NCBI GenBank assembly: GCA_905250885.1
Contig: CAJNOQ010001861.1
Span: forward strand, 1-27,868
Source of the DNA: Didymodactylos carnosus
Lineage: Eukaryota > Rotifera > Eurotatoria > Philodinida > Philodinidae
Length of the DNA stretch: 27,868 nucleotides
Direction of reading: 5' to 3'
How positions within the stretch are numbered: position 1 is the first letter of the stretch; every line of letters starts with the position of its first letter. Under the pieces are notes generated by a model, which was given only the letters and a program-made list of their open reading frames with translations, had not been told where the DNA came from and made no database searches. Made by a program: the position numbers and the translations under genes. Shown one piece after another: positions 10,645 to 20,514 of this stretch.

Positions 10645-10888
10645 GAAATGCGCTCGTATTTTGCCCTTTTCTCCATTAGATTTTATCTTTTTGGCAAAAC
10701 TAATGGCATGTTTGAAATCAGCATCAAAAACTGATCCGAATGATATGCATTAAAGAATTTTTCGACAAGTTTCATTTTTGTGTGGAAATTTCAGGGTTTT
10801 GTTTTTGGAAAAACTCGAAAAAATTCAGAGCCGTCCAAAAATTCTGAAATGCATATCATACGGAAAGGGCAAAATACGAGCGCATTTC
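10645..10888. repeat. Asymmetric inverted repeat with perfect 24-bp ends
   Basis: Outer arms aaatgcgctcgtattttgcc (from 10646) and ggcaaaatacgagcgcattt (ending about 10887) are perfect reverse complements over about 24 bp. An inner pair, atgatatgcatt...agaattttt at about 10737-10766 and its complement at about 10836-10863, continues the palindrome. On the right side the two blocks are adjacent. On the left they are split by about 66 bp, so one arm gained or lost sequence after the palindrome formed. A small palindrome, gagcgcatttcgcgctc, sits at the right end. Confidence 0.6.
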
Positions 10889-11584
10889 GCGCTCGTACAG
10901 TGAGTTCGCTGGAAAGCTTCCAAGTGCAAGCACGTTCTCTTCGCACATTGACCACATGATTATGCAAAGTAGTGACAGTACAGTTCATTCTAACATTTTA
11001 AATATGATCCATCCATTTAAATATCTCCCGCTACTCAATCACTGGGTGGAAACGGTTCGACGCATTGTTCATGCGTCTGTTTACATAGTTCTGTATATTC
11101 TGTGTAATGTCATTATGCTGAATTCTTCACCGCTTCGGTTGATTTTTTTCAAGTGGGAGCTGCCGTTGTATTGTTCGATTTCTCTTCCCGCAGCTTGAGT
11201 CGAATTTCAGTAACCGCAGGTTTATCTCTTTAAGGGCTTTTATCTGTTTTGCTGCAACACATGGAAAGAGTTTGACAATAGAATGTAAAACAAGGCATGC
11301 TGTATCTAGCTACCCGATCAATGATGAGCTGCAAAAATAGGTAGCAGAAAAATAAATTTAATCTGCTCGATGCAGGTTGAAATTGTGTTCTGGCCAAAAT
11401 GGCGTGCTGAATCGATCGATTAAATTTCCAAAGCTGAAGCCAATTTCGAAGTGGATCATTGTATCTTCAATCTAGATCGCCCGCTTCACAAAATTTTGTG
11501 TGGCTAAGTAGAATCTTTCATCTATTTAATCAGATGGTACACGATCGCCGATGTATCATAATTTATCGGTGATGATGGTTCATA
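10889..11584. other. Intergenic stretch downstream of the receptor gene
   Basis: Lies 3' of the minus-strand receptor and would include its 3' untranslated region. No domain-bearing open frame. The frame at 10956-11198 is not convincing. Confidence 0.4.
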
Positions 11585-12658
11585 TCACGTGACTGATCGA
11601 TTTTCATGAACACCGCAAATGGTTGTTCGTAATATAACAAGTTTCTGTAGACTATTCGTTCTTGTTGTATGTCTCGTTGTGCCGTTATCTTGTCGTTGTT
11701 GTGGAAAATGCTGTTGTATCAAAGGCATTCGACAGAAATGGTTCTTTAAAATTTTAAGCACTTTGATAAATTCATGTCGATATAAACGTGTTGTTGCAAT
11801 ATAAATAAAAAAGCTTGTCGCATAGTTCAAATACATTACGAGCATAAGAGTATTAAATATGAATGAAAATATACTGTTAATATAGAGCTCGTAATATATT
11901 GTAGACATTAAATAGGCAATGGAGAATGGTGTGACCAATAAAATATTAACTAGTACATGAAAAAATAACATCTTTAATAGTTGGCTTTCACGTTGTCTCA
12001 TACGTGCTCCACCTACAGCATTTACCGGCATAATTCGTTGACGTTGTTGTTTAATATTTCGAAAAGCGAGTACACTGAAAATACTCATTATTGCTGGTGG
12101 TAGAAGACAAAATGAAAACATTAGCATTATAGTCAATTCTTCGGCATATATACTATCTTTTGGTCCACAGGCACCATTATGAATTTCAAAATTGAACAGC
12201 ACGTGCAAATATATCAGGAAGGTGAATGTAGTTGTGAGAAGTATCAAACGACCCGCTATAGATAATTTACTTAGATTACGCAATCTCGAATTTGATGATG
12301 ATGAACAGTAACGATCGGCACATGCAAGCACTGTGAAATAAGGTGACAGAGTATACAATACATAAATCAAGTACGATCGGATTTTACAATAGGCTGATGA
12401 GTAGGTTGTGGGATCGTCGTTTATGGCGTCGGTTATTATCATATTTAAGAATAGAGTATATTGAACAAAACTATTATTGATAGTTGCAGCAAGGAAATAC
12501 ATTGAACACGGTGATGTTCGTAAGGTTTTTCTCGTAAATATGACGACATTCGAGACACTGCTGGTAGTGCCCAAAGCAAGAAGTATCGGCATCCAATAAC
12601 GTCTAAGTTGAACGTAAACGTACGTTAATGAACCAATGGTAGGCGCTGTTGAATTCAT
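11585..12658 (-). CDS. Rhodopsin-like seven-transmembrane G protein-coupled receptor, single exon
   Basis: A complete 357-residue frame, ATG at 12656-12658 and TGA at 11585-11587. Seven hydrophobic segments are visible, roughly at residues 22-43, 53-75, 92-114, 134-156, 174-198, 228-250 and 262-288. An outer Asn-Ser-Thr near the N-terminus (2-4) could be glycosylated. Class A marks: Cys91 before TM3 and Cys164 in the second outer loop can form the conserved disulphide. TM3 ends in CADRY with the DRY motif at 115-117. TM6 has LVTPFSIAYL around Pro244 in place of CWxP. TM7 ends NYATSFFIY (278-286) instead of NPxxY. TM1 has SN where GN is usual, and the TM2 Leu-Ala-x-x-Asp motif lacks its Asp (LAATIN). 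The Arg/Lys-rich third inner loop and a tail of about 65 residues fit G-protein coupling. It would act at the cell membrane. The general look is of invertebrate peptide-receptor-like (FMRFamide-receptor-type) expansions. The ligand cannot be told. Confidence 0.85.
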   Translation of the reverse strand: MNSTAPTIGSLTYVYVQLRRYWMPILLALGTTSSVSNVVIFTRKTLRTSPCSMYFLAATINNSFVQYTLFLNMIITDAINDDPTTYSSAYCKIRSYLIYVLYTLSPYFTVLACADRYCSSSSNSRLRNLSKLSIAGRLILLTTTFTFLIYLHVLFNFEIHNGACGPKDSIYAEELTIMLMFSFCLLPPAIMSIFSVLAFRNIKQQRQRIMPVNAVGGARMRQRESQLLKMLFFHVLVNILLVTPFSIAYLMSTIYYELYINSIFSFIFNTLMLVMYLNYATSFFIYIATTRLYRHEFIKVLKILKNHFCRMPLIQQHFPQQRQDNGTTRHTTRTNSLQKLVILRTTICGVHENRSVT

Positions 12659-14714
12659 GCTTCCCTAAGCAAGAAGAATACTATCGTAGGAGCTAAGTGG
12701 CAACAGAAATATTCTTTTCTTTAACTGAAAAACAGAATCTTTTAGTTACTATCCGTTACTTTAAGACTTTTTTTGTTCCTGGAAAATACGAACATAAAAT
12801 CACTAACTATTCCTGCAAATGTTGATGACACTTTTTTTCTTTTTAATAGATCTGCCTTTCACATATATTTGTAAATGGATTTTATTTCTTAATTTCGAAT
12901 GTATTAGAGTGACGACTGGATCCTGTTAGATACCTATGAGGTATTAAGTTCTTTAATCGAGAAGCATTTCAATCGCATATTGTCAGATATGTGTCAAAAA
13001 GTTTGCTCTCATTCATTATGTGAAGATTATTCTTCGAGCGTTCTTGAAGTGGTGACAAAGCACGATAGTTTCCGCAATTCATCAAATTCGAACTTTTATT
13101 ATTCCATTCGAGCAGCAGGCCACGGTTTTTCTTTTATCACAATGTTTTTGACATAAATGAAATTGCCATAAAACTCTTAGTAAGATCTGACATATGAATA
13201 AGATTTGATGAGTGCACTTTCACTCACCCTGTTGTTTTGCACTCGAGCAGTTATCTAAATAACACCCCAAATATGACTGAAATATATATATTGCTATTAT
13301 TTTAATATTCGCTCTATAGAAGGTATTCAACTACTGCTCAGAGAATGGACCAAGAATGGACGCCCGTTACTGGAAGATTTCTCTTCACAGAAAAAGAATA
13401 AAATAAACTGCTTAGTGAATGAATGTTATCAAAAATCGTGATAACTCATAGTGACATCCTCATCCAATTTCAAAAGAAACTTGCACATAGTAACCTATAT
13501 CTGGTTAGGATCTTGACAAAAGCTTGATGATCCACTCAGAAGCTCAAGAGCAGCCAAAACGAACAGCAGATTAGTGATCAGCATCGAAAACTACACTAGA
13601 AAAATAAGATTTAATTAGAAAAGCTTTTAATCTCTGGGAAGATTTGTCCAAGAACCTGGATAAAGGTCAGTGAAATCTTAGGAAGTTGATTCCGCTGCAA
13701 TCTTGAAAAGATTCGAGTAAGTCGCTGACTTAAGAATCTTGGTCAACTGAAGCACGTAATATACACGACTATAAAGTAATGCAAATAATTTCATGTACCA
13801 CAACAGATCATGCAATCTTTAAATAAAAATGTCAGATTATTTCTTAAGGAAAAGGTCTGCCATTGAGATTTCAGCTCATTGTGTCCGTTATCTATATATT
13901 TGTGCGATACTGAATATGTCAGAAACAGTGGTGGATGTTCAGAACAGATTGGTAATTTCATTTGTATCAAAAATACTGTTGTGACAGGAAAGATGTGGGA
14001 TTTGTTGTAATGAAATAAGAGAGGATGAGAGTGAGTAAGATCGATTCCCGGCGCCCAACAAAGTTACACACTTTTAGTTTGTTGAGATTTTCATCTTCAT
14101 CGCATTTGCTGGATGTTCTAGAAATACTTCAGAATGTCAGAATGGACTATATTGTCGCTGCTTCGCATAATCATCTGGTCAAAGGATGATAGGAAATTTC
14201 ATCTGATAATGAACGAATTTATTCTGACTTAAAGTTAATCATCCGCTTCCCGAGAATTTATTGTTGTCAGCTTTTTTACATCTAATTAAGATCTTAAAAT
14301 TTAAGATCCTACACAATCGTAGTAAGATAATTTTAAGAAGTAAGGTGTCTAAAATTCAAAATGTACGCACTGTTTTTCTACTTTGCTTCTTCCCTGAGAA
14401 ATTTCACTTCTATTAAACGTACAAATCGGGGTGATATCTGCCCATTTTCTCCGTCGAAATGTATTTGAATATAACTTCACAAGACTTTTACACAACTGAT
14501 ACTTTTTTTCATTGAAGTGTGTGTTAGACGACAGAGAAATTCTAATTAAGTAGATCTTAAAAGAACGATCTTCTATAAAGTTTTTTCAAGCGGATTAAGT
14601 GAATATTTCAATTTATTTTCATGACTTAACAGAAAACATATTTTTCTTTAATTTAGTAAAGTCCGTCAAACGGATTATTAATATAATTAAATACCATGGT
14701 TCCTCTTTGTGTTC
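12659..14714. other. Long intergenic stretch upstream of the receptor gene
   Basis: About 2 kb without a recognisable exon. The first few hundred bases would hold the promoter and 5' leader of the minus-strand receptor, but no specific element can be supported. Near 14042-14062, gatcgattcccggcgcccaa looks like the 3' half of a tRNA T arm with no matching 5' half. Confidence 0.45.
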
Positions 14715-14793
14715 AGAGCTTTAGGTCAAAAAAAAACAGATTACAAAGCCGTAGGTGAATGAATCGATTTAAAGTTGCTTTTACATAAACAAA
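14715..14793 (+). repeat. Dispersed repeat, copy B (pairs with 9346-9425)
   Basis: Carries cagattacaaagccgtaggt, gaatgaatcgatttaaagtt and gcttttacat in the same order as copy A. Beyond about 14793 the two copies diverge (taaacaaaac here, ataaaccaaa there). The 5' edge is near ttcag at 14715. Confidence 0.6.
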
Positions 14794-15537
14794 ACATAAT
14801 TTTTAAAAAAAACGAGCGTATGCTTCTTAGAAAATATATGAAATACTGCATTTGGCATTCCTCTATCATTCACTATATGTTAGCAACGTCTTCAACTAGT
14901 CACTTGATGTTAATTAGATTTTCACTTTTACAATTGTTGTTTTTTTAAGATCGGTTATAAATCGATGGCATATAATCGGGATTCAGTCACCTATATGTTT
15001 TGAAAATTCGTTTTAACGAGGTTTTAGCATTCATAGAGAGCGAGAATATACAGTTTCACCATGTATACGGCGAATTTCTTGAGCTTTAAATATACGCCTT
15101 AATCAAAACCGCGTTTTTGCCATGAATAATTCGCGAGAAACACGTTTATGACCATCATAGTATGAGAACTTCGAAACTTGGTGCATTAGTAGAACTAGGA
15201 TTCCAGAGATTCTTTTAAACTTTCACGCAGAGCACAACTGGTCTTCAGATTCCTAATCAACAGCATTGGAAACCTATATAAGCATAAATTATGATCCCAT
15301 TTACAAAAAACAGTTTGCAGTTGGTACAATTCTCTCGTGAAAAAAGGAGGAAAATGTGGACGACTTCTATGATTGTAGTTATTTGATATGTAAGGAACAC
15401 TTGGCGAAAGTTTTCCGATGATTTAGAGCTATTATAAATGTAAAAGAAAAAAATCTTTTTTTCGCACTAGTTTTTTGATATCGGTTATGTGCAAGGACAG
15501 GGAGAAAAGTCAGTTTCGGATAAATTTTTATACTTTT
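14794..15537. other. Intergenic stretch, nothing recognised
   Basis: No gene, RNA or repeat could be supported here. Confidence 0.45.
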
Positions 15538-16632
15538 AAAAATTGGAGTAAAACTAAAAGAAAAAGATAAATATTCTAAGCAGTTTTCTTCTAAAGCAAG
15601 ACTGAATTTTCTTCTATCTAACTCTATTTACTTCAACACAAAGCCATGATGCAGTCTGTTCTACATATCTTATCTTATTTATGAGCCATTTCACATAAGC
15701 GGTGACTACGTTACATAGAACACTGCTCAATCGTGTCTCACAGAACTCGTTCGAACCAGTCATAAAAGAAAATATAGACATTTCTGACCCAGATAAAAAC
15801 TGCATCGAAAGTAGCGACTTTGGCTGAAAATGTCAGTTTTCAAAATCGATTTTCTCTCATGGCATAAGACGAATATTGGAAATATTTGGTGCATAAGTAG
15901 TTCCAACTTTGATCTATCAATAGATGAAAAAATTTCGGTGGATAACGTTAAGCTCACTGAAAGCCCCTAGTGCCCCTGACAGTAGGTATCACGTAGACAT
16001 CATTAAATTTTTAGAACAGTATTTTGCATCTGTTGGGTTGAAGAAAGTGTTTTAAAGCGAAACCAAGCCCATATTCAGTCAGCTGTTTCAGCAATTTGTA
16101 CTGCAAAAAAACACTTGTATTAAAAAATAACTTTCGCTATAGACTGCTATCCGTTCCAAATACAAAGGGCCGGTGGTTATTTTTTGAATAACTCAAAAGG
16201 AATAAAAGATAGGGACTTGCGGTTTTCATCATTCACTAGCCAAGGCCTGAAGCTATGTTTTCATAACCAAAAACGAATTTGAAAAGAATTTCAAAGACCG
16301 GTTTTTCAGGAGATCTGTGGAAAACCAGTTCAGTTCTCTGAAAGCTAGCATAAAAATCTATGAATTGTTTTACGTGGATATATAGTCCGAAGTATCCTCT
16401 ACAAAACTAGATCTAAGCGACATCTTAGAAATCCATGGTTCGGGAGCTATGGATATTTTTCCTGAAGCCTTGGCACTCCTGTGCCGTTAGGTTTGGGACT
16501 GTCAGAAACGAATGAAAACATAGGTTATCGACTATGCTGAATCTCGTGGCAAATAGAAGGAAATTCAGTCCTGCTTTGGAAGAAAACTGCTTAGAATATT
16601 TATCTTTTTCTTTTAGTTTTACTCCAATTTGC
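15538..16632. repeat. Foldback-like unit: 80-bp inverted repeats about 1.1 kb apart
   Basis: The left arm (about 15538-15622) and right arm (about 16551-16632) are nearly perfect reverse complements. The left reads aattggagtaaaactaaaag, then aaaaagataaatattctaag and cagttttctt. The right reads the complement, ending gttttactccaattt. Similarity stops at about taact/atttg on the inner sides and at the aaattgg edge on the outer sides. The roughly 930-bp interior shows no domain-bearing frame. The 90- and 66-codon frames at 16425-16734 are opposite-strand readings through the right arm. It contains, near 16286-16345, a segment with accggtttttcaggagatct and ggaaaaccagttc that resembles the outer part of the foldback family at 19.6 kb. 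No target duplication could be read. Confidence 0.6.
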
Positions 16633-16721
16633 AGTGTCGGTCGTGGGTTATGTGAAACGGCTCTTATGTACATAATAGGAATTTTATTTTCTATCAAACA
16701 CAGAAAGAGAAAAAAACAGAA

Positions 16722-17000
16722 GAATTTACTCTAAAAATGGAAGTCTATATCTTACTCCGAAAATAGAGGTGAATATCTTACTTTTGAAAAGAAAGTAAAT
16801 TCCTAACCACGAAACTGAGAGTAAGCCTCTTACTCTCAAAATGGGAATAAATATCTTACTCCAAAATTGAGAATAAACGCCTTATTCTGGAAATGGGAAT
16901 AAGCGCTTTACTTCGAAACTGAGAGAAAGCCTTTTATATTCTAAAAATGAGAGTAATTGTCTTACTCTGCAAATACGAGTAAACGCTTTACTCCGTGGGA
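16722..17000 (+). repeat. 26-bp minisatellite, about 10-11 units
   Basis: Units begin near 16725, 16751, 16777, 16802, 16829, 16855, 16881, 16907, 16934, 16961 and 16987, a steady period of 26 bp. An approximate consensus is cttactccaaaaatgaga followed by gtaaatat. Copies differ by several substitutions each, so the array is moderately old. It starts about 90 bp beyond the right arm of the foldback-like unit. The word gtttttactcc/ggagtaaaac in that arm is similar to the unit. Confidence 0.75.
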
Positions 17001-17009
17001 CATTCTCAT

Positions 17010-17082
17010 AAGTCAAAGACCTTATTTTCGGAGTAAGAAAATCCTGATTTTGGAGTAAATTTTTTTGGAGTAAATTTTTTTC
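17010..17082 (-). repeat. Inverted continuation of the 26-bp minisatellite
   Basis: Here the same unit is read in the opposite direction: ttttcggagtaagaaaat, attttggagtaaattttt and ttttggagtaaattttttt. The array therefore reverses orientation within about 50 bp of its end, making a potential large hairpin with the plus-oriented units. Confidence 0.5.
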
Positions 17083-17232
17083 AAAAAGCAGGAGGAGATC
17101 CCTCCCGTCTTCTCCTTATCGAGGCGCCCCTGCTTATGTATGATATGCCCAACTGCGTAATAGAATTTAATTTAATTTCTGCGCTGACAGTTCAGTACAT
17201 CAGCTACGTGCTTCGTCTCGTTCATCCCGATC

Positions 17233-17419
17233 CAAGAACCTTTTCTCCTAGAATATTTTATATCCAGGTTCTTGGGTTCTTGCATGTTGAAAACGAATCT
17301 AAACTTTTAAGGTCATACTAACGTTTTAGGTTCGTATTACGTTTTTAGGTTCGTACGCACATTTAGATGCAAGAACGTTTTCTCCTAAAATGTTTTACAT
17401 CTAGGTTCTTAAGTTCTTG
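17233..17419 (+). repeat. Direct repeat of about 50 bp, spaced 137 bp
   Basis: Copy 1 (17233-17282) starts caagaaccttttctcctaga and copy 2 (17370-17419) starts caagaacgttttctcctaaa. Both end in a form of aggttcttgggttcttg. Each copy is also partly self-complementary (caagaacc ... ggttcttg). Between them gttttaggttcgta occurs twice (about 17323 and 17341). No coding potential. Confidence 0.65.
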
Positions 17420-18261
17420 AGTTGTCGGAACCAAAGTGATGACGGGTAAGAATTAAGATAAATACTCTCGGCTTTTGAGTATAAACTAAAAATCTTTCTC
17501 TTTTGTATGACATGAAGAATTTCACATAAAGCAAAAAGAAATAGTTTAAGTGTAGATCTTGTACATTAGATTTTGTACAAAGATTTTTTAACTATAACTT
17601 TTCTCTCATATATTACAATCATTTATTTCTGATTTTTCGCAGACAAAATATCGAAAAATCAAGAATCTCGTAATTTAACTACAGGGATCGGCGGCAACAG
17701 TTTGCTTCTAATTTCTGAAATCTATAGATGTATAGACCGCACACTAGAGTGTATTATGATATGGATTTTCTCTTGTGTGTAATAAATTTTGCAAATCATA
17801 TCCAGATATATTATTAGTCGTTAGCTGAAAACAGTGTATTCAATGCTCGATACTTGTGTAAAATCAACTTGTTCGCTTTACAATCTATTAGGCGCGATAT
17901 CTCATAGGCTCAAGTCTCAAAAAGTTGCTGCATAATGTGGCTGAGATACAAGGGTTTCGATTTTCCAGGATTTTGACTGAATATGAAGCAGAAATACGCG
18001 TCTAACTTTTGAAGAAAATATTCGCAGGGTTGACAACTGTTAAAGTTTTTACCAGGTCAACGTCGCGTCGTTCAATAATCCATACATGACCCGATGAAAT
18101 CATATCGTATCATCTAAGGCGTTCACTTTGACGGATCAAAAATCTCTGCATGATAACATACATTTTTTCTTTTTTTTGGATAACATTAAACGTTCTAAAG
18201 CTAGGTTCATTTTATTTTTCGAAATCATCAGCGGAATCATCTTTCCCTTGATAAAATTGTC
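17420..18261. other. Intergenic stretch, nothing recognised
   Basis: AT-rich, without a gene or clear repeat that I can support. Confidence 0.45.
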
Positions 18262-18480
18262 ATGCTTATAGAAAAAATTAAAGACCTATTTAAATACCAA
18301 AAAGAAAACGTAATACCCCATGAATTTTTTATTTATTTATTTAATCCACAAAGTTGTGAGAATATGTTTCGTAATGCAAAACTATATATGATAGTTAAAA
18401 AACACATTATTTTACAAGTGTGTCTTTATTCGATAAATATTCGACCAATACTTGACAAATATTTCATTTTTTTCCTATAG
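18262..18480 (+). other. Possible decayed coding fragment, unidentified
   Basis: A 72-codon frame (MLIEKIKDLFKYQK ... NPQSCENMFRNAKLYM ...). The stretch FNPQSCENMFRNAK faintly recalls the Cys-Glu-x-x-Phe-Arg-x-(A/S)-(K/R) segment of some invertebrate transposon-type proteins, but this is only an impression. Hydrophobic residues and A/T-rich codons are also what chance would give here. It lies about 300 bp upstream of the integrase stub in the same orientation and could be part of the same insertion zone. It may well not be coding. Confidence 0.2.
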
Positions 18481-18771
18481 TGATACATAAAAATGATTAT
18501 AATTTCTTCTACAGACAGAGATTAGGCACACTTTGTATATAGAAAGATGCAGAATTGAAAGGGTTACAGAATGGTATGACGTATTCTTTCAAACTCTACT
18601 TTCGTTAGACGTATGGGTAAGAAAACGAAAAACATATTTTTCGTGTTTTCCGAGTAATTTTGCTGACATGGAGCTTTTCTTAAATTGAATACTGTTTGAT
18701 GAAACAGTGCTGTAGAAAGTTCAGAGGTGTCTTGATTTGCTCAGAAATCTTTTCTTTTAGAACAATTTCAG

Positions 18772-19284
18772 GTGTTCTTCTCCTGGATTCGACCTTTCAT
18801 AAGCTGTACTTCCCCAACTTTCCCAATTGTGATAATGACAGCATTATCACAATTACTTGGACGTAATCATATTTATTCAACAACAGATCACCCACAGACA
18901 AATGGTATGGTTGAGAGACTCAATGCAACATTCGTTCCGCAATTAGCCAAACTTCAAGATCAAGAATCAAACAATTGGGACGAATTCCTCCCTGCTGTTG
19001 TATTTGCATATAACACCGGTCAAATCATTATTTTAACACGGCGCACGAACTTTTTCCTCAACCTAATACCATCTACACAACATCAGCAACAGCGACAATC
19101 ACTTACAGAAGAACAACGGATACAACGCAATCGACTTAATAGTCGACGACGTCGCGACGGACATTTTAGACGGTCGGTAGTCCGTCCCATTTATCATAAA
19201 TTTACAGTACAACAGGTCAAGGATTTTTTGAGATCCATCGGATTATCGTTGAGCAGTTTTTTATATTTAGTTATTATATTTTGA
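18772..19284 (+). pseudogene. Ty3/gypsy-type integrase stub joined to an unrelated basic tail
   Basis: Residues from about 18829 to 19020 match the C-terminal half of a retrotransposon integrase core: TALSQLLGRNHIYSTT, then DHPQTNGMVERLN with the catalytic Glu of the D,D-35-E triad, then NNWDEFLPAVVFAYNTGQ. The first two catalytic Asp are absent, and the Asp-x-Gly segment expected just before is replaced by unrelated residues (FISCTSPTFPIVIM). After YNTGQ the usual Ser-Pro-(F/Y)-x-L-x-Y-G continuation is missing. Instead comes a Gln/Arg-rich tail (QQQRQSLTEEQRIQRNR, NSRRRRDGHFRRS) ending RPIYHKFTVQQVKDFLRS. No LTRs, reverse transcriptase or primer site were found nearby. The stub cannot be an active integrase. 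The frame stays open over the join for 170 codons, so a chimeric protein is possible but unproven. Confidence 0.65.
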
Positions 19285-19634
19285 AATACATATGACTCAG
19301 CATTGTGATTGTTTGCATATCAATATCATCGTTACCATTTGTTTTTAAATCTAGATTCAAATTCTTATCTTCGATTTCTATAAAAGGTTTCGAGCAACGA
19401 AACAGATTTCCAGAGATCTGCTCAAGAACCAGTTTTTAGAGTTTTTTCAGAAAACCCTGTTGCTTGTGAAAATATGCTTTATTGCCCGCTGCCTCGGTAC
19501 GACATTTTACATTGATGTTTAGCGCGAGTTTTGGGATCGATTTCATTCGAAAGAACATTTAATTCTGAACAAGAATATCATCTTTAAGTGTTTATCATCA
19601 GCAGAAGGTGGACAAAGAAGTCGTGAGATTTCTA
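19285..19634. other. Spacer with a foldback-family fragment
   Basis: At about 19388-19452, agatttccagagatctgctc, aagaaccagtttttagag and tcagaaaacc resemble the segment at 16286-16345 and the outer arm of the adjoining foldback element. No gene. Confidence 0.4.
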
Positions 19635-20160
19635 AGGATTTTGGGCCTTACGAGGGAACGTTTTTTAGGGCTTCAAAGATCCGGTTTTCTGGGAAACCAG
19701 TTTTTCAGAAAGTCTGAAAAATAACCAAAGCTTTTTTTAATGAGTCATGCTTGTAACCCACCCATTTCTGATTAAAATGAGACCTCTCCCAACTCTACAT
19801 GACCTCTCTTTGCAAATTTATAGACTTTACAAGAAAAGCCCTAAATATTCATTGTCAACTCAAAGCTACAGAAATAAGAAGAAATTAATTTAGGACTCTT
19901 CTTGTAAAGTCTATAAATTTGCAAAGAAATGTCACGTAGAGTTGAGAGAGCTCTCATTTTAATCGAAAATGGGTGGACTACAAGCATGACTCGTTAAGAA
20001 AAGCGTTGGTTGTTTTTCCACAAAACTGACTCAATGAAGCCCTAAGAGCAGCTCTCATATCTATATTCGGAATCAGCATCACCGATAACCTACAACCCAC
20101 TAGGTTTCGTTGAAAAAGCGATGGGGCACTTAAAAACGTTCCCTCGTTAGAGAAATCCTA
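19635..20160. mobile_element. Palindromic non-autonomous element, full copy
   Basis: A nearly complete palindrome of about 526 bp. Outer ends: ttacgagggaacgtttttta on the left (19649 on), complement aaaaacgttccctcgtta on the right (to about 20150). Core arms 19715-19847 and 19887-20019 pair over about 130 bp, including attaaaatgagacctctccc and aactctacatgacc on the left and their complements on the right. The apex holds caaagctacagaaataagaa. The right arm has about 90 bp (about 20038-20130, with gaatcagcatcaccgat) with no partner, while the left has a different block around ccggttttctgggaaacc. There is no coding capacity, so any movement would need a transposase from elsewhere. A second member lies at 25991-26278. 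Confidence 0.75.
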
Positions 20161-20514
20161 AAAATAAGTTTTCTGAGAAACCACTGTAACGGCGTATCTG
20201 AAACTTCAAGGATATTTTCTATGACCGACTCTAAACAAAACGCAGCCACTACAGAAGAAACGTGCAAAAATGGTTTATTAGCTTGTATATTTTGTTGATA
20301 GCAATATCTCTCCCACTGATATACGCAGATACAATGATTTTACATCAAAACGTACCATAATCTTGTTTATATCAACGTTTTCTGTTTCAATATTTTCACC
20401 GATACAAACGTTGTTCAGTGCAGGTTTTAGTCTGATTGTCAATACACAATAATAATAAGTTCCATTTGAACGCCAAAAAGGTCAAGACTTGATGTGCAGA
20501 ATACTACACGATAC

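Noticed and set aside
10956..11198. 80-codon hydrophobic open frame
   Set aside because: It lies in the likely 3' region of the receptor gene and shows no family pattern. Its hydrophobic character follows from T-rich sequence.
14042..14062. Word gatcgattcccggcgcccaa, like a tRNA T arm or a retroelement primer-binding site
   Set aside because: No matching 5' tRNA half, no T stem pairing, and no LTR on either side.
16425..16734. Overlapping 90- and 66-codon frames on opposite strands
   Set aside because: Both read through the right arm of the inverted repeat at 15538-16632, and neither has a domain.
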